Shown here: positions 8,456 to 17,739 of the stretch, one piece after another
Position numbering within the stretch: the first letter of the stretch is position 1
Layout of the letters: each line of letters begins with the position of its first letter
Source: Geomonas paludis
GTDB taxonomy: Bacteria; Desulfobacterota; Desulfuromonadia; Geobacterales; Geobacteraceae
Length of the DNA stretch: 53,016 nucleotides
Reading direction: 5' to 3'
Assembly (NCBI RefSeq): GCF_014193585.1
Contig: NZ_BLXY01000017.1
Location: 1-53,016, forward strand
Program-made: the position numbers and the translations under genes
The notes under the pieces: model-generated
The model's input: only the letters and a program-made list of their open reading frames with translations
Told to the model about the DNA's origin: nothing
Databases searched by the model: none

Positions 8456-10456
8456 TTAGCCTTTCCCCCCGCACCGCTCCTCGAGCTGCTCCAGTATCCC
8501 CAGCAGCACCTGCGAGGCATCCACCATCTCCGCGCACAGTTGCGCCGCCCTCACCCTGTCGCCGTTGTTGCAGGCGATCACCGCCTGCTTGCCCAGTTCA
8601 TGGACCTTGGCGTGCGGCGGGTCGATCTGCCGGTAGAGCTCGCTGTGGCCGCAGTCCTCCTTTCCTTTGCCCTGGTACCATTTCCCGAAGGCGCAGGTGA
8701 GGTGGGTGGGGAGCGCCTGCGGGTCGACCCTGATGGAGCCGTCCAGGTGCCCCTTGATCTTGCCCACGAAGATCATATGCGCGCTCCTCGCCCTGCTGAT
8801 CACCAGCGCGGCATCCTCGTTGATCTTGAACTTGCCCAGCAGGGCCATCAGCTCCTCGGCCATGGTGAGCAGGTGGTTCGCCTCGTGCGTGGTCCGCTGC
8901 GTCTGTGCGGAGGTGTCGCGCGCGATGTCGGTCACCCGCTGTACGCTGGCCGCTATCTCGTGCGTCGTCGCGCTCTGCTCCTCCGCCGCCGTGGCGATCT
9001 GGGCCAGGTCGCCGGTCACCCCCTCGACGCTGGTGATGATGTCCTGCAGGGCCTGTCCCGACCGCTGCGCCCCGTGGGATCCTTGCTCAACCACCGAGAC
9101 CCCGTGCTCCATCGATCGCACCGCCGCCCTGGTTTCCACCTGGATGGCGCCGATCATCGCCCCGATCTCCTTGGTCGCCTTGGTGGTCCGTTCCGCCAGG
9201 GCGCGCACCTCGTCGGCGACGACGGCGAAGCCCCGTCCCTGTTCCCCCGCCCGGGCGGCCTCGATCGCCGCGTTCAACGCCAGCAGGTTGGTCTGGTCGG
9301 CGATCTCCTCGATGGTGCCGATGATTTCCCCGATCTGGTCGGAGCGCCGCCCCAGGCCGGCCACGGTCGTTGCCGATTCCCGCACCAGTTCAGCGATCTG
9401 GTGCATCCCCGCCACGGTCTCGTTGACCACCTGGGCCCCGTCGGAGGCGACCCGGGTCGTGGTGGTCCCGCCCTGCGCCGCCTGGGCGCAACTGCGGGCG
9501 ATGTCCTGCGATGTCGCCGACATCTCTTCGCTTGCGGTGGCCACCGCGACCGACTGGGCCGCGAGATCGTCGGCGTTGCTGTTGATCTGCTTGGCCATGC
9601 CGTGCACCTTGCTGGAGCCGATCACTACGTTGATGCTCACCTTGAGTACGTTCGCCACCAGCGTGTGCAGGGTCTCGATGAAGGTGTTCATGTTCCCGGC
9701 CAGCGCCCCCAGTTCGTCGCTGCGCCCACCCGCGATGCTCCGGGACAGGTCCCCGTCTCCCGACGCTATCGCCTCCACGGCCTTCACCATCTCGTGCAGC
9801 GGAGTGGTGATCGATCGGGCTATCAGCCAGGTGAGCAAAAGGGTCAAGGCTAGCACCACGAGGAGCCCCGCCCCGATGTACAGCTGCGTGCGCAGCAGCG
9901 TGGCCTGCACGTCATCCAGGTAGATGCCGGTCCCCACCACCCACCCCCAGGGGCGGAACAGCTCCACGTAGGAAAGCTTCGGTTGCGGCTCGCCGGCGGC
10001 GCTTTTGGGCCACTGGTAGCTGACGAAGCCGCTGCCTTGATCGTTGCAGGCCCGCACCATCTCCACGAACAGCAGCTTTCCCGCCGGATCCTTGAACTGC
10101 CCCAGATCCTTGCCGTTCAGCTCCGGCTTGAGGGGATGGATCACCATCCTCGGGCCCAGGTCGTTGATCCAGAGGTAGTTGGTCTTCTGGTAGCGTGCCG
10201 CCGAGACCTCCTGGATCGTCCTGCGCTGCGCGTCCTCCCTGGTCAGGGTGCCCCGTTCAACCTGGTCCTGGTACCACTTCATCCTGCTGGTGGCCTGCTG
10301 CACCATGGCGCGCACCGTTTCCTGGCGCTCGTGCATGATCAGCGTGCGCAGGTACGGTGTCAGCAGGAACACCGATATGGCCACCAGCAGCAGCCAGGAC
10401 AGCAGCGTGGCGCTGATGATCTTTTGAAATATGCCCCAGTCGCGAAACCGTTTCAT
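8456..10456 (-). CDS. Methyl-accepting chemotaxis protein with Cache sensor and C-terminal CZB domain
   Basis: 666 residues. An N-terminal membrane segment (about 10-30) and a second (about 190-212) bracket a periplasmic Cache_2-type sensor containing [20 protein letters not shown] and [18 protein letters not shown] follows, then a long MCP signalling domain with the canonical hairpin tip ([20 protein letters not shown]). The last ~120 residues form a CZB (chemoreceptor zinc-binding) domain, with CAFGKWYQG and [11 protein letters not shown] supplying the Cys and His ligands; in other bacteria CZB senses zinc or hypochlorous acid. Start: ATG at 10456 lies 9 nt after GAGGAG, better than the ATG three codons upstream. 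A sigma-28-like promoter is at 10521-10548. Confidence 0.9.
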   Translation of the reverse strand: MKRFRDWGIFQKIISATLLSWLLLVAISVFLLTPYLRTLIMHERQETVRAMVQQATSRMKWYQDQVERGTLTREDAQRRTIQEVSAARYQKTNYLWINDLGPRMVIHPLKPELNGKDLGQFKDPAGKLLFVEMVRACNDQGSGFVSYQWPKSAAGEPQPKLSYVELFRPWGWVVGTGIYLDDVQATLLRTQLYIGAGLLVVLALTLLLTWLIARSITTPLHEMVKAVEAIASGDGDLSRSIAGGRSDELGALAGNMNTFIETLHTLVANVLKVSINVVIGSSKVHGMAKQINSNADDLAAQSVAVATASEEMSATSQDIARSCAQAAQGGTTTTRVASDGAQVVNETVAGMHQIAELVRESATTVAGLGRRSDQIGEIIGTIEEIADQTNLLALNAAIEAARAGEQGRGFAVVADEVRALAERTTKATKEIGAMIGAIQVETRAAVRSMEHGVSVVEQGSHGAQRSGQALQDIITSVEGVTGDLAQIATAAEEQSATTHEIAASVQRVTDIARDTSAQTQRTTHEANHLLTMAEELMALLGKFKINEDAALVISRARSAHMIFVGKIKGHLDGSIRVDPQALPTHLTCAFGKWYQGKGKEDCGHSELYRQIDPPHAKVHELGKQAVIACNNGDRVRAAQLCAEMVDASQVLLGILEQLEERCGGKG

Positions 10457-10520
10457 GCCATCCATCTCCTCTGCAAAGCCGTGTGGCGTGCTTCTGTTTG
10501 GAATGTTGATTCTTTACGTA

Positions 10521-10548
10521 GTATCGGCGCTTTGCACGTATTTCTTTA
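10521..10548 (-). promoter_or_regulatory. Sigma-28 (FliA)-like promoter for the CZB chemoreceptor
   Basis: On the minus strand TAAA (10545-10548), a 16-bp gap, then GCCGATAC (10521-10528), against the FliA consensus TAAA-N15-GCCGATAA. It sits 65 bp upstream of the ATG at 10456, and the match of 7/8 at -10 is strong. Confidence 0.6.
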
Positions 10549-10587
10549 GCGGATTTGTCGCCATCGTGCCGGCATTGGAAAAAATAA

Positions 10588-10700
10588 AGTCTCACCACGG
10601 AGGACACGGAGGTTCCCAGAAGACCACGAAGAGAAGGCAGCATTGCCTTCCTCTGTGACCGCTTGGGCTTTTCCTCCCTGTCCTCTGTGGTCGTCTCTGG
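10588..10700. repeat. Dispersed imperfect inverted repeat (CACCACGGAGGACACGGAGG type)
   Basis: The left arm reads TCACCACGGAGGACACGGAGG and the right arm TCCTCCCTGTCCTCTGTGGTCG, an imperfect inverted pair of about 110 bp. It fills part of the gap between two divergent chemoreceptor genes. It resembles extragenic repeats common in this type of genome; no coding sequence is seen. Confidence 0.5.
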
Positions 10701-10732
10701 CGAGGCGCCGAAGTTTTTTAGGAAAATAAAAT

Positions 10733-10760
10733 TAAAGAAGGCTTAAGTGTGTTCCGATAT
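10733..10760 (+). promoter_or_regulatory. Sigma-28-like promoter for the second chemoreceptor
   Basis: TAAA (10733-10736), a 16-bp gap, then TCCGATAT (10753-10760). It matches FliA boxes 4/4 and 6/8, and has the same TAAAGAA start and spacing as the divergent promoter at 10521-10548. It lies 68 bp before the ATG at 10829. Confidence 0.5.
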
Positions 10761-10828
10761 CACTCCATGGAGACCGCAAGAGAGGGGGCGGCCGGGGCTG
10801 TCGCGCCGGCCGCGCAACTGGAGGGGAC

Positions 10829-12892
10829 ATGGCACTGTCGTCGAAATTTTCCATCGGTACCAAGCTGGGAGTCGGGCAGGGGGCGCTGATCGTGGCGGTG
10901 CTGACCCTTTTCGGCCTGCTGATCACCTCGACCGTCACCAGCCGCCTGGCCGCCGAGGCGGAAGGGCACCTGGCGCTGCAGGCGGAGTCGCTGGTCAATT
11001 CCATGTCTTCCTACCACGGTGCCCTGAGCGACGGGGCGGTCAAGCTGGCGGCCCTGTTCCGCTCTACCTTCCCCGGCCCCTTCGCCGTGGATGCCACACG
11101 CAGCGTGACCGTCGCCGGCAGGTCGACCCCGCAACTCACCTCGGGCGCAACCGTCTTGAACCTCAACACCGCCATCGTCGACCGCTTCACCGCCCTCACC
11201 AATGCCGCGGCCACGGTGTTCGTGCGCAGCGGCGACGATTTCGTCCGCATCGCCACCTCGCTCTCCAAGGAGGACGGCAGCCGCGCCGTCGGCACTGCCC
11301 TGGACCGGGACCACCCCGCCTACCGCAGGCTCCTGGAGGGGCAGGAGTTCGTGGGCAAGGCCACCCTCTTCGACCGGGACTACATGACCCGCTACCTTCC
11401 CATCAAGGACGGGCAGGGGAGAGTGATCGGCATCCTCTTCATCGGCCTTGACTTCACCCAGGGGCTGAAGGCCCTCAAGGAGAAGGTCCGGGCGGCCAAG
11501 GTGGGCAAAACCGGGTACATCTTCGCCGTCGACGCTCGCCCCGGCAAAGAGCAGGGGCGGCTGGTGATTCATCCCACCCGGGAAGGGGAGAACATCATCG
11601 ACAGCACCGACGCCGACGGCAGGAAGTTTGTCCGCGAAATGATCGCCACCCAGTCCGGCGTGATCCGTTACGGCTGGCTGAACAAGGAGGCGGGCGAGAC
11701 GGCGCCGCGCGCCAAGGTGGTGGCCTACCGGCATTTCAGGGAATGGAACTGGGTCATCGGCGTCGGCTCGTACCAGGACGAATTCGCACAGGTGGCGCAC
11801 ATGGTGCGCAACACAGTTTTCCTTGCCATGGCGGTGGTCTGCCTGCTGCTGTTCTCGGTGTCGTACCTGCTGGTCAGGAAGTGGGTCACCGCGCCGGTGC
11901 GTGAGCTCCTGGAGCAGACCGGGCGCTACGCCTCCGGTGACTTCTCGCAGGTTGCCGAACATCAGGAGCGCGCCGGCCAACCGGCGGACGAAGTGGAGCT
12001 GATCGCCCAAGGGGTGGACGCCATGGCGCTTTCCCTGCGGCGCATCCTGGTCAAGGTGACCGATTCCGCCCAAGAGGTGAGTGTCGCCGCCGCGCAGGTG
12101 AGCGTCGCCGCCGAGCGTATCGCTGCCGGCGCCGACGAGGTGGTGGGGAAGACTGCCGCAGTCGCCACCGCCGGGGAGGAGATGGCCGCGACCTCCAACG
12201 ACATCGCCCGCAACTGTCAGCTCGCGGTCGAGGAGGCGCAGCGCGCGACCCAGTCGGCGCAAAACGGCACGGAGGTGGTGGGGAAGACCGTGGCGGTGAT
12301 GGCCCGGATTGCCGAGAAGGTGCAGGAGTCGACTGCGACCGTGGAGAGTCTGGGGGCCAGCGGGGAGCAGATCGGGGAGATCATCGGGACCATCGAGGAC
12401 ATTGCCGACCAGACCAACCTGTTGGCGCTCAATGCCGCCATAGAAGCGGCGCGGGCCGGAGAACTCGGGCGCGGTTTCGCCGTGGTGGCGGACGAGGTCA
12501 GGGCGCTGGCCGAGCGAACCACCAAGGCGACCCACCAGATCGGCATCATGATCAAGACCATCCAGAGTGAGACGCAACAGGCCGTGAGCGTCATGGAGCA
12601 GGGAGTATCGGGGGTGAAAGCCGGGACGGAAGAGGCGTCGCGTTCCGGCGCGGCGTTAGTGGGGATCAAGGAGCGGGTTGATGCCTTCGGGGAGCAGATC
12701 AGCCAGATAGCCGCCGCGGCCGAGGAGCAGACCGCCACCACCTCCGAGATTTCCGGCAGCATCCTGCAGGTGACCGATGTGGTGCAGAGCACCGCCGCAG
12801 CCGCGCGGGAATCCGCCGTAGCCGCCGCCCAACTTCATGGCACCGCCCAGGAGCTGCAGCGGCTGGTAGGGCAGTTCCGGCTGGCAAGTTAA
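10829..12892 (+). CDS. Methyl-accepting chemotaxis protein with Cache_3-Cache_2-type sensor
   Basis: 687 residues. A membrane segment at about 13-35 and another at about 330-350 flank a ~290-residue periplasmic sensor of the Cache_3-Cache_2 type: [19 protein letters not shown] in the first half, then [14 protein letters not shown] and [14 protein letters not shown] in the second. These typically bind small organic ligands. HAMP and a canonical MCP signalling domain follow, with the unchanged hairpin ([20 protein letters not shown]). GGAGGGG precedes the ATG. There is no CheR-binding pentapeptide at the C-terminus. It is divergent from the CZB receptor, with matching sigma-28-like promoters. 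Confidence 0.9.
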   Translation: MALSSKFSIGTKLGVGQGALIVAVLTLFGLLITSTVTSRLAAEAEGHLALQAESLVNSMSSYHGALSDGAVKLAALFRSTFPGPFAVDATRSVTVAGRSTPQLTSGATVLNLNTAIVDRFTALTNAAATVFVRSGDDFVRIATSLSKEDGSRAVGTALDRDHPAYRRLLEGQEFVGKATLFDRDYMTRYLPIKDGQGRVIGILFIGLDFTQGLKALKEKVRAAKVGKTGYIFAVDARPGKEQGRLVIHPTREGENIIDSTDADGRKFVREMIATQSGVIRYGWLNKEAGETAPRAKVVAYRHFREWNWVIGVGSYQDEFAQVAHMVRNTVFLAMAVVCLLLFSVSYLLVRKWVTAPVRELLEQTGRYASGDFSQVAEHQERAGQPADEVELIAQGVDAMALSLRRILVKVTDSAQEVSVAAAQVSVAAERIAAGADEVVGKTAAVATAGEEMAATSNDIARNCQLAVEEAQRATQSAQNGTEVVGKTVAVMARIAEKVQESTATVESLGASGEQIGEIIGTIEDIADQTNLLALNAAIEAARAGELGRGFAVVADEVRALAERTTKATHQIGIMIKTIQSETQQAVSVMEQGVSGVKAGTEEASRSGAALVGIKERVDAFGEQISQIAAAAEEQTATTSEISGSILQVTDVVQSTAAAARESAVAAAQLHGTAQELQRLVGQFRLAS

Positions 12893-12998
12893 GGCGCCGC
12901 GCCGGCCCGCAGCACGGTGTCCACCAGGGGGGTCCACCCCCTCGCCCTTCGGGAGAGGGGCAGGGGTGAGGGCGCTCCTGGCATCCACCGGCGGACAC

Positions 12999-13036
12999 AA
13001 AAAGAGCCGGCGCTTTCTACTGCTCGCCAGCTCTTT
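12999..13036 (+). terminator. Imperfect hairpin terminator after the chemoreceptor
   Basis: AGAGCCGGCG pairs imperfectly with CGCCAGCTCT, followed by TTGTCCTTC. The remainder of 12893-13197 holds a dispersed palindrome (CTCGCCCTTCGGGAGAGGGGCAGGGG, 12940-12966) and no gene. Confidence 0.4.
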
Positions 13037-13197
13037 GTCCTTCACCCCTTGAGGTTTAGATTTTTAGAAGGTGTCTCTGGTGAATCTGCTTACCACTTCT
13101 ACTCGCGTACCGTTTGAAGTCCGTGGGAGCAGAGGCACCCTGTTCGGTTTCACCTGCCTTTGATAATTATGTTACGACATTCCGCTAAAAAGTACCA

Positions 13198-15336
13198 CTA
13201 AATTAACACCTTGCCTGCCGACGCAGTCTCCCCCAGGAGCCGGAAGGCTCCGGCCCCCTGCTGCAGCACATCGACCTGGCTGGCGAGGTCGCTGGCGCCG
13301 TTCTCCAGCTGTGCCGCGGCCTGCAGGCAGCGGTCGGCATCGGAGTGGATCTCGGCCACCGCCGCCGCTATCTGCTGGTTTTCCTTGGCCTGCACCGCGC
13401 AGGCCGCCTCGATCTTTCTGGACATCTCGCTCACATCGAGGATGGAGTCGGATATGGACCGCCCCACCTTGCTCTGCTCGCGGGTGGCGCAGTGGAACTG
13501 GGCGGCCAGCTCCCTCATCTCCTCGGCGGCGAACATGATCGCCTCCTTGGCCCCGGCCTGCTCCCTGATCGCCCTTTCGATCTTCTCGGTCATCTGGGTG
13601 ACCCGGTCCATCGCCTCACGGATCAGGCTGGTCCCCTTGGCCTGCTCGGCGGTGGCCAGCGCGATGCCGCCGACGTGGCTGCGGGCGCTGGAGACGCCGC
13701 TGACGATCTTTTCCAGCGCCGCGCTGGAACGCAGGCTCAGCTCCTCTCCCGCCGCGATGCGCTGGTCGGCCTCCTTGATCGCCTTCACCGCATGCTGGGT
13801 CTCCAGTTGCACCGCCGCGATCAGGGCGGCAATCTCGTTGGTGGAATTGGCGGTGCTGGAGGCAAGCATCTTGATCTCCTCGGCCACCACGCCGAAGGGC
13901 TTGCCGTGCGCCCCGGCCTGGGCGGCGATGATGCTGGCGTTGAGGGCCAGCAGCGAGGTTCTCTTGGCGATGTCGTCGATCACCGAGGAGATTACGCCGA
14001 TCTCGTGGGTCCTGGAGGTGAGCGTCGCGATGACCTGGTTGGTGACCCCGGAGGAGGCGCGGATGTCGCTCATCCCCTGGCGCATGGCGCGCATCGCCTC
14101 CACCCCTTTCAGGGCGTCATCCTCGACCCCCTGGGCCACTTCCGCGGTCAAAAGCGCGTTCCCCTTGACGCTGTTGGTGGCCGCTTCCATTTCCAGGATC
14201 GAGGAAGCGGTGGAAAGCGACGAGGAGACCAGCGACTTGGTGTGCTCCCCGATCTCGGTGGTGGCGGAAGCGCTCTGCATCATGGCCGCGGTCACCTCTG
14301 CCACCAGGGTGGTCAGCCGCTCCGCGTTGAGTGCGACCTCGTCGGTGCTGGCGGTCATCTCCAGTATCGCCGACGAGGAATCGGCGGCAGCCTGGGCCAG
14401 TCGCTGGGTTCCGTTCCGGATCTCTTCCGCCTTGTCCGCTATGGTGCGCACGTAGGCCGATGCCTCGGTCACCTTGTCCTGCTGGTGTCTGGCTGCCGCC
14501 ACGGCGTGCACCGCTTCCGTCGCCAGCCGCCCCGATATCCCCTGCAGCGCCGCGGCCGAACCGGCCAGGCGGCTGATCATGCCGCACAACCCTGCCACCA
14601 TCGTCTTCAGCGACCCCAGCAGCTTGCCCGCCTCGTCGCCCCCTCCGGCCGGGATGGCCACGGTGAGGTCCCCTTCGGCCACGGCCTCGGTGATGGAAAC
14701 GGCCTTCCCCAGCGGGGCGAGCAGCATCTTCGTGAACCACGCCGCGATGCAACTGGCCAGGAGGGTAAAGCCGATGGCGAGGGAGATCACCACGTTCCTG
14801 GTATGCTCGAAGGACTGCAGGAACTCCGCGGTCTTCACTCCGACGTAGAGCGCGCCGATGACGTGGCCGCCGGCATCGAGGATGGGATCATAGGCGGTGA
14901 AATAGGGGATGTTGAGGATGGGGGCGACGCCGCGGTAGGACTGACCCTTGCGGAACACCGCGTCGAAGGCCGGCCCCTGCAGCTTGGTCCCCACCGCCCT
15001 GGTGCCGTCCTCCTTGATGACGTTGGTAGCCACCCGCTCGTCATTCATGAATATGGTCGCGGTCCCGCCGCAGATCTTGGCCACCTTGTCGGGCAACTCG
15101 TTGTGGTCGTTGATGACGTAGTCGCCGGCCATGAGCCGGTTGTCGACGATCTTCAGCTCCCCTTTCTGTCTCAAGAGCTCCCAGAAGGTGTTGATCCTGC
15201 TCTCCTGTGATGCCGTCGCCACGCGCACCATTTCCTGGCGCATCTGCGTCAGTGAAATGTAGGTCGTGACGGTAACCGCCGTGATGACGATGACGATGAT
15301 CATTGCCGTGATCTTCTTTACGATGCTTACTTTCAC
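13198..15336 (-). CDS. Methyl-accepting chemotaxis protein with divergent signalling tip
   Basis: 712 residues. A membrane segment at about 10-28 and one at about 178-200 enclose a single-Cache periplasmic sensor (GTRAVGTKLQGPAFDAV, then PYFTAYDPILDAGGHVIGALYVG, as in sCache_3 sensors). HAMP and an MCP signalling domain follow. The hairpin tip reads AKRTSLLALNASIIAAQAGA with HGKPFGVVAEEIKMLASST after it. Compared with [21 protein letters not shown], the usual Glu, Arg and Glu of the receptor core are replaced by Ile, Gln and His. It may signal weakly, to a different kinase, or not through CheA. GTG start with AAGGAAG 6 nt upstream. Confidence 0.88.
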   Translation of the reverse strand: MKVSIVKKITAMIIVIVITAVTVTTYISLTQMRQEMVRVATASQESRINTFWELLRQKGELKIVDNRLMAGDYVINDHNELPDKVAKICGGTATIFMNDERVATNVIKEDGTRAVGTKLQGPAFDAVFRKGQSYRGVAPILNIPYFTAYDPILDAGGHVIGALYVGVKTAEFLQSFEHTRNVVISLAIGFTLLASCIAAWFTKMLLAPLGKAVSITEAVAEGDLTVAIPAGGGDEAGKLLGSLKTMVAGLCGMISRLAGSAAALQGISGRLATEAVHAVAAARHQQDKVTEASAYVRTIADKAEEIRNGTQRLAQAAADSSSAILEMTASTDEVALNAERLTTLVAEVTAAMMQSASATTEIGEHTKSLVSSSLSTASSILEMEAATNSVKGNALLTAEVAQGVEDDALKGVEAMRAMRQGMSDIRASSGVTNQVIATLTSRTHEIGVISSVIDDIAKRTSLLALNASIIAAQAGAHGKPFGVVAEEIKMLASSTANSTNEIAALIAAVQLETQHAVKAIKEADQRIAAGEELSLRSSAALEKIVSGVSSARSHVGGIALATAEQAKGTSLIREAMDRVTQMTEKIERAIREQAGAKEAIMFAAEEMRELAAQFHCATREQSKVGRSISDSILDVSEMSRKIEAACAVQAKENQQIAAAVAEIHSDADRCLQAAAQLENGASDLASQVDVLQQGAGAFRLLGETASAGKVLI

Positions 15337-15867
15337 AGAAAACTTCCTTGTTTTTCACCATCCTGTTGTTCTTAACAACACGAAGTACTAGTTAAAGCGT
15401 GTCTGACTGCTTACAGACTGGTAAATCCCGGTGGTCGATGTGGCTTTCATGTAATGGTAGAAACGTTTAATTGTCTTAAGTGTAGAACTTGACAGCAGAT
15501 ATTTTGTATTACATTACGGGCGTGGCGTTTATATCGGAAAAAAGTATCAGCATCAAGTGTTTCGTAAACGGCAAAGTGTATACGTTTCGGAAGGAACGGA
15601 CGGTGGCTGGCAATTAGTAGGGGGGGCTGCATCATGAAGTTCATGCTGCAACGATGGATTCATCGCGGGGACGCCACGGAAAGACATATAAAGGAGTGCA
15701 TTGGGGAACGGGGGCTTCCGGTGGAAGTGCCGGGAAAGGAACCTACCTACGTGATGCACCTGCATTCGGGTCCTCCCCTTTGCAAAGGGGAGACAGCGTG
15801 CTGCATGTGCATCCGGGTCCTCCCCTTTGCGAAGGGGAGACAGAGGGGATTTGCCTTTACTGCTTTC
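15337..15867. other. Long intergenic stretch with palindrome and tandem extragenic repeats
   Basis: No convincing gene. Contents: a 15-bp palindrome GTTGTTCTTAACAAC at 15367-15381 just upstream of the chemoreceptor start; a rightward TTGACA at 15490 with no clear partner; a weak ORF from ATG 15634 (after an AGGGGGGG run) that runs into the repeats; and two direct copies of a CTCCCCTTTGCRAAGGGGAGACAG palindrome at about 15770-15850, related to those at 1970-2085 and 50530. Confidence 0.5.
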
Positions 15868-16989
15868 TCACGGTACTGCCGCGATAACCGCCTCCATGGC
15901 CTGTTCATCGATCCTGTGTCCGGTGCTGCAGATGACGTAGCGGTAGTCGAAGCCGTGGCTGAAACTGAGCCAGGCGAAGCAATCCAGGATGTAGTTTCTC
16001 GGGAAGATCTCCACCACCCGGCAGGGGGGCTCGCACCAGGCCAGGTTGCTGAGGCCGGCGCCGTGGCATCCCACCACGACCTCCGCCCGGTGGAAGGCGC
16101 GGACCTGCTCCGCGAAGGAAAGCTCTTCGCAGTGCAGCACGGCAAAGCCCATCTCCCGCAGCCTCGCTTCCAGCTCGGCCTCGCCGGCCAGACGGCGCCT
16201 GCTTTTCTGCCGGGAGACGTAGATCCTGGCGCCTGAGGGGGGGCGGCCTGCGCTGCTCGGAACCTGCGGCACCACCTTGGCCTTCACCGCCGACCGCAAC
16301 AGCTCCAGCACCTGGGGGGGCGTGAACTCAGGCTGGGTGTGGTACTGCGGCACCACCAGCCGCTGCACCCGGATCGGGCCGGAGGCGAACAGAAAGTCGT
16401 CTTGGGCATCGCGGCCCAGTGCCGCAGCCAACCCGTCCATGACGTAGCGCGGCGGGTTTTCCGGAAGCACGATCTTGAGGTCGGGGAAGGTGGCGACGGC
16501 GAACAGGACGTTGGGCAGGACTTCGAGGAGCCAATGGTAGTAGGTGGCGGGATGGCAGATCACCACCGGTTCCGGGATGCGGAGCTCCCTTGCCGGCAGC
16601 AGCGGTTCGTGCAGCACGTCGCCCCAGTCCATGATGCGGCGCAGGGAGCCTACGCTCTCTTCGAGGATACGGTTGCCGATCCAGGCCATGCCGGAGGCGG
16701 GCGAGACGGTGGCGTTGCGCAAGAGGTACAGCTTTCTTTTGCCGAAGACGGCCTCGGTTCTTATGAAGGGAGGGAGCTTGGCGGCGACGTCGTGCTTGAC
16801 GATGCAGGGCTCGATAACCGGGACGATGTCCAGGATGTGGCTGCTGACGTCGGAGTAGCTGGACGCTTTTTCCAGGGACTCGATGCAGGACTTGGGCATC
16901 TTGCCCGCAATGGGGCCGAGCAGGTCGGTCGAGATGAAACGCAGCAGTTGTTTGCGCCGCTTGGCGGCTGTTTCGGTCAGGCCCGTCAT
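15868..16989 (-). CDS. Glycosyltransferase family 61-like protein (DUF563)
   Basis: 373 residues from the ATG at 16989. The C-terminal half carries the GT61/DUF563 hallmarks: RIYVSRQKSRRRLAGEAELE, then VVVGCHGAGLSNLAWCEPPCRVVEIFP near the end. The middle contains HPATYYHWLLEVLPNV, also typical. Such enzymes transfer pentoses or other sugars to surface glycans; the acceptor is unknown. A GTG 27 codons upstream extends the frame but has no ribosome-binding site and would add an Arg/Pro-rich, non-conserved-looking stretch. It has no other glycan genes nearby, so it is probably an orphan transferase. Confidence 0.8.
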   Translation of the reverse strand: MTGLTETAAKRRKQLLRFISTDLLGPIAGKMPKSCIESLEKASSYSDVSSHILDIVPVIEPCIVKHDVAAKLPPFIRTEAVFGKRKLYLLRNATVSPASGMAWIGNRILEESVGSLRRIMDWGDVLHEPLLPARELRIPEPVVICHPATYYHWLLEVLPNVLFAVATFPDLKIVLPENPPRYVMDGLAAALGRDAQDDFLFASGPIRVQRLVVPQYHTQPEFTPPQVLELLRSAVKAKVVPQVPSSAGRPPSGARIYVSRQKSRRRLAGEAELEARLREMGFAVLHCEELSFAEQVRAFHRAEVVVGCHGAGLSNLAWCEPPCRVVEIFPRNYILDCFAWLSFSHGFDYRYVICSTGHRIDEQAMEAVIAAVP

Positions 16990-17088
16990 GCGGGCGATCC
17001 TAGCACACCAGCCGCTTTCTTTCCAGCGGCATGGGGACGTCGGTGCCGGTTTCGGACGTCGGATCTGCACAGCCGCTGTGGTTGCGGC

Positions 17089-17319
17089 CTAGTACTCCCT
17101 GGGCGGTTCCGTGTAGAGGCACTCCGGGTTTTCCTTGATGTGCACGAAGTGCGCGACGTGCTTGTCTCCGGCTGCGCGCGGGCGCACCGGCTTGCCGCAT
17201 TTGTCGCACTCGAACAGAAGCGAGTGCCGGTGTTCCGGCGTCGCTCCGTCCCTCACGGAGAGCGCCTTGTCTATGGTGATGATGTGGCCGAAAAATTTGC
17301 ACTGTTTTGCCATGCCCAT
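17089..17319 (-). CDS. Small conserved-looking protein with CxxC motif
   Basis: 76 residues: MGMAKQCKFFGHIITIDKAL, then CDKCGKPVRP and HVAHFVHIKENPECLYTEPP. The Cys and His positions suggest a small metal-binding (zinc-ribbon-like) fold. GGAGCAGGACC precedes the ATG. It is followed closely by the GT61 gene on the same strand (100 bp). Function unknown. Confidence 0.6.
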   Translation of the reverse strand: MGMAKQCKFFGHIITIDKALSVRDGATPEHRHSLLFECDKCGKPVRPRAAGDKHVAHFVHIKENPECLYTEPPREY

Positions 17320-17502
17320 GGTCCTGCTCCTTGACGGAATTGTTCGGGAACCGCTCCCCGAGACACCTGCTGGCGCAGCGGTGCCCGGATAGCTAGAACA
17401 ATGTATTATTTTCCTTCATTTTTGTCAATCCCCGCAAAACAAGGGAGCTGCCAAGAAGGACAAGGGTAATCCGCGGGCAACACGGGCGCTGGAATTTAAA
17501 GA

Positions 17503-17584
17503 CCTAAACCGCGTTTATGATGTCAGGTGTCGAGGGGACACGCATTCCCGGCGGGGAAAGTACGAAGGTGTTGGGCGGTTTAGG
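17503..17584 (+). ncRNA. Candidate structured RNA (three-way junction) upstream of an outer-membrane protein gene
   Basis: A 10-bp closing stem (CCTAAACCGC, 17503-17512, with GCGGTTTAGG, 17575-17584) encloses two further hairpins: GTGTC/GACAC (17527-17531 with 17537-17541, loop GAGGG) and TTCCC/GGGAA (17545-17549 with 17554-17558, loop GGCG). The layout is that of a small aptamer-like junction, in the 5' region of the barrel gene 155 bp downstream. It matches no riboswitch consensus I know (GEMM, TPP, cobalamin, SAM, glycine, fluoride). It could read on either strand. The rest of 17320-17739 shows no gene. Confidence 0.4.
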
Positions 17585-17739
17585 CTTGTAATAACAAGAC
17601 CTTCTGTTGTATTAAAAGTTTTTCCCCTCCTTACCTTCAATGCGGTCCATTGGGCAACTGTTTATCAACATAGCCTGGAAGTGGCTGCACTTGTGGACAA
17701 GGCGCCGGGATAACTTCAATGCAGGAGGAGACTGGGTAC

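Noticed and set aside
15634..16236. Gene starting at ATG 15634
   Set aside because: Only the first ~45 codons are outside repeats; the rest runs through extragenic palindromes and antisense to the GT61 gene.
17503..17584. c-di-GMP (GEMM) or other known riboswitch
   Set aside because: The conserved GEMM elements are missing, and the layout does not fit TPP, cobalamin, SAM, glycine or fluoride classes, so it is listed only as an unclassified candidate.
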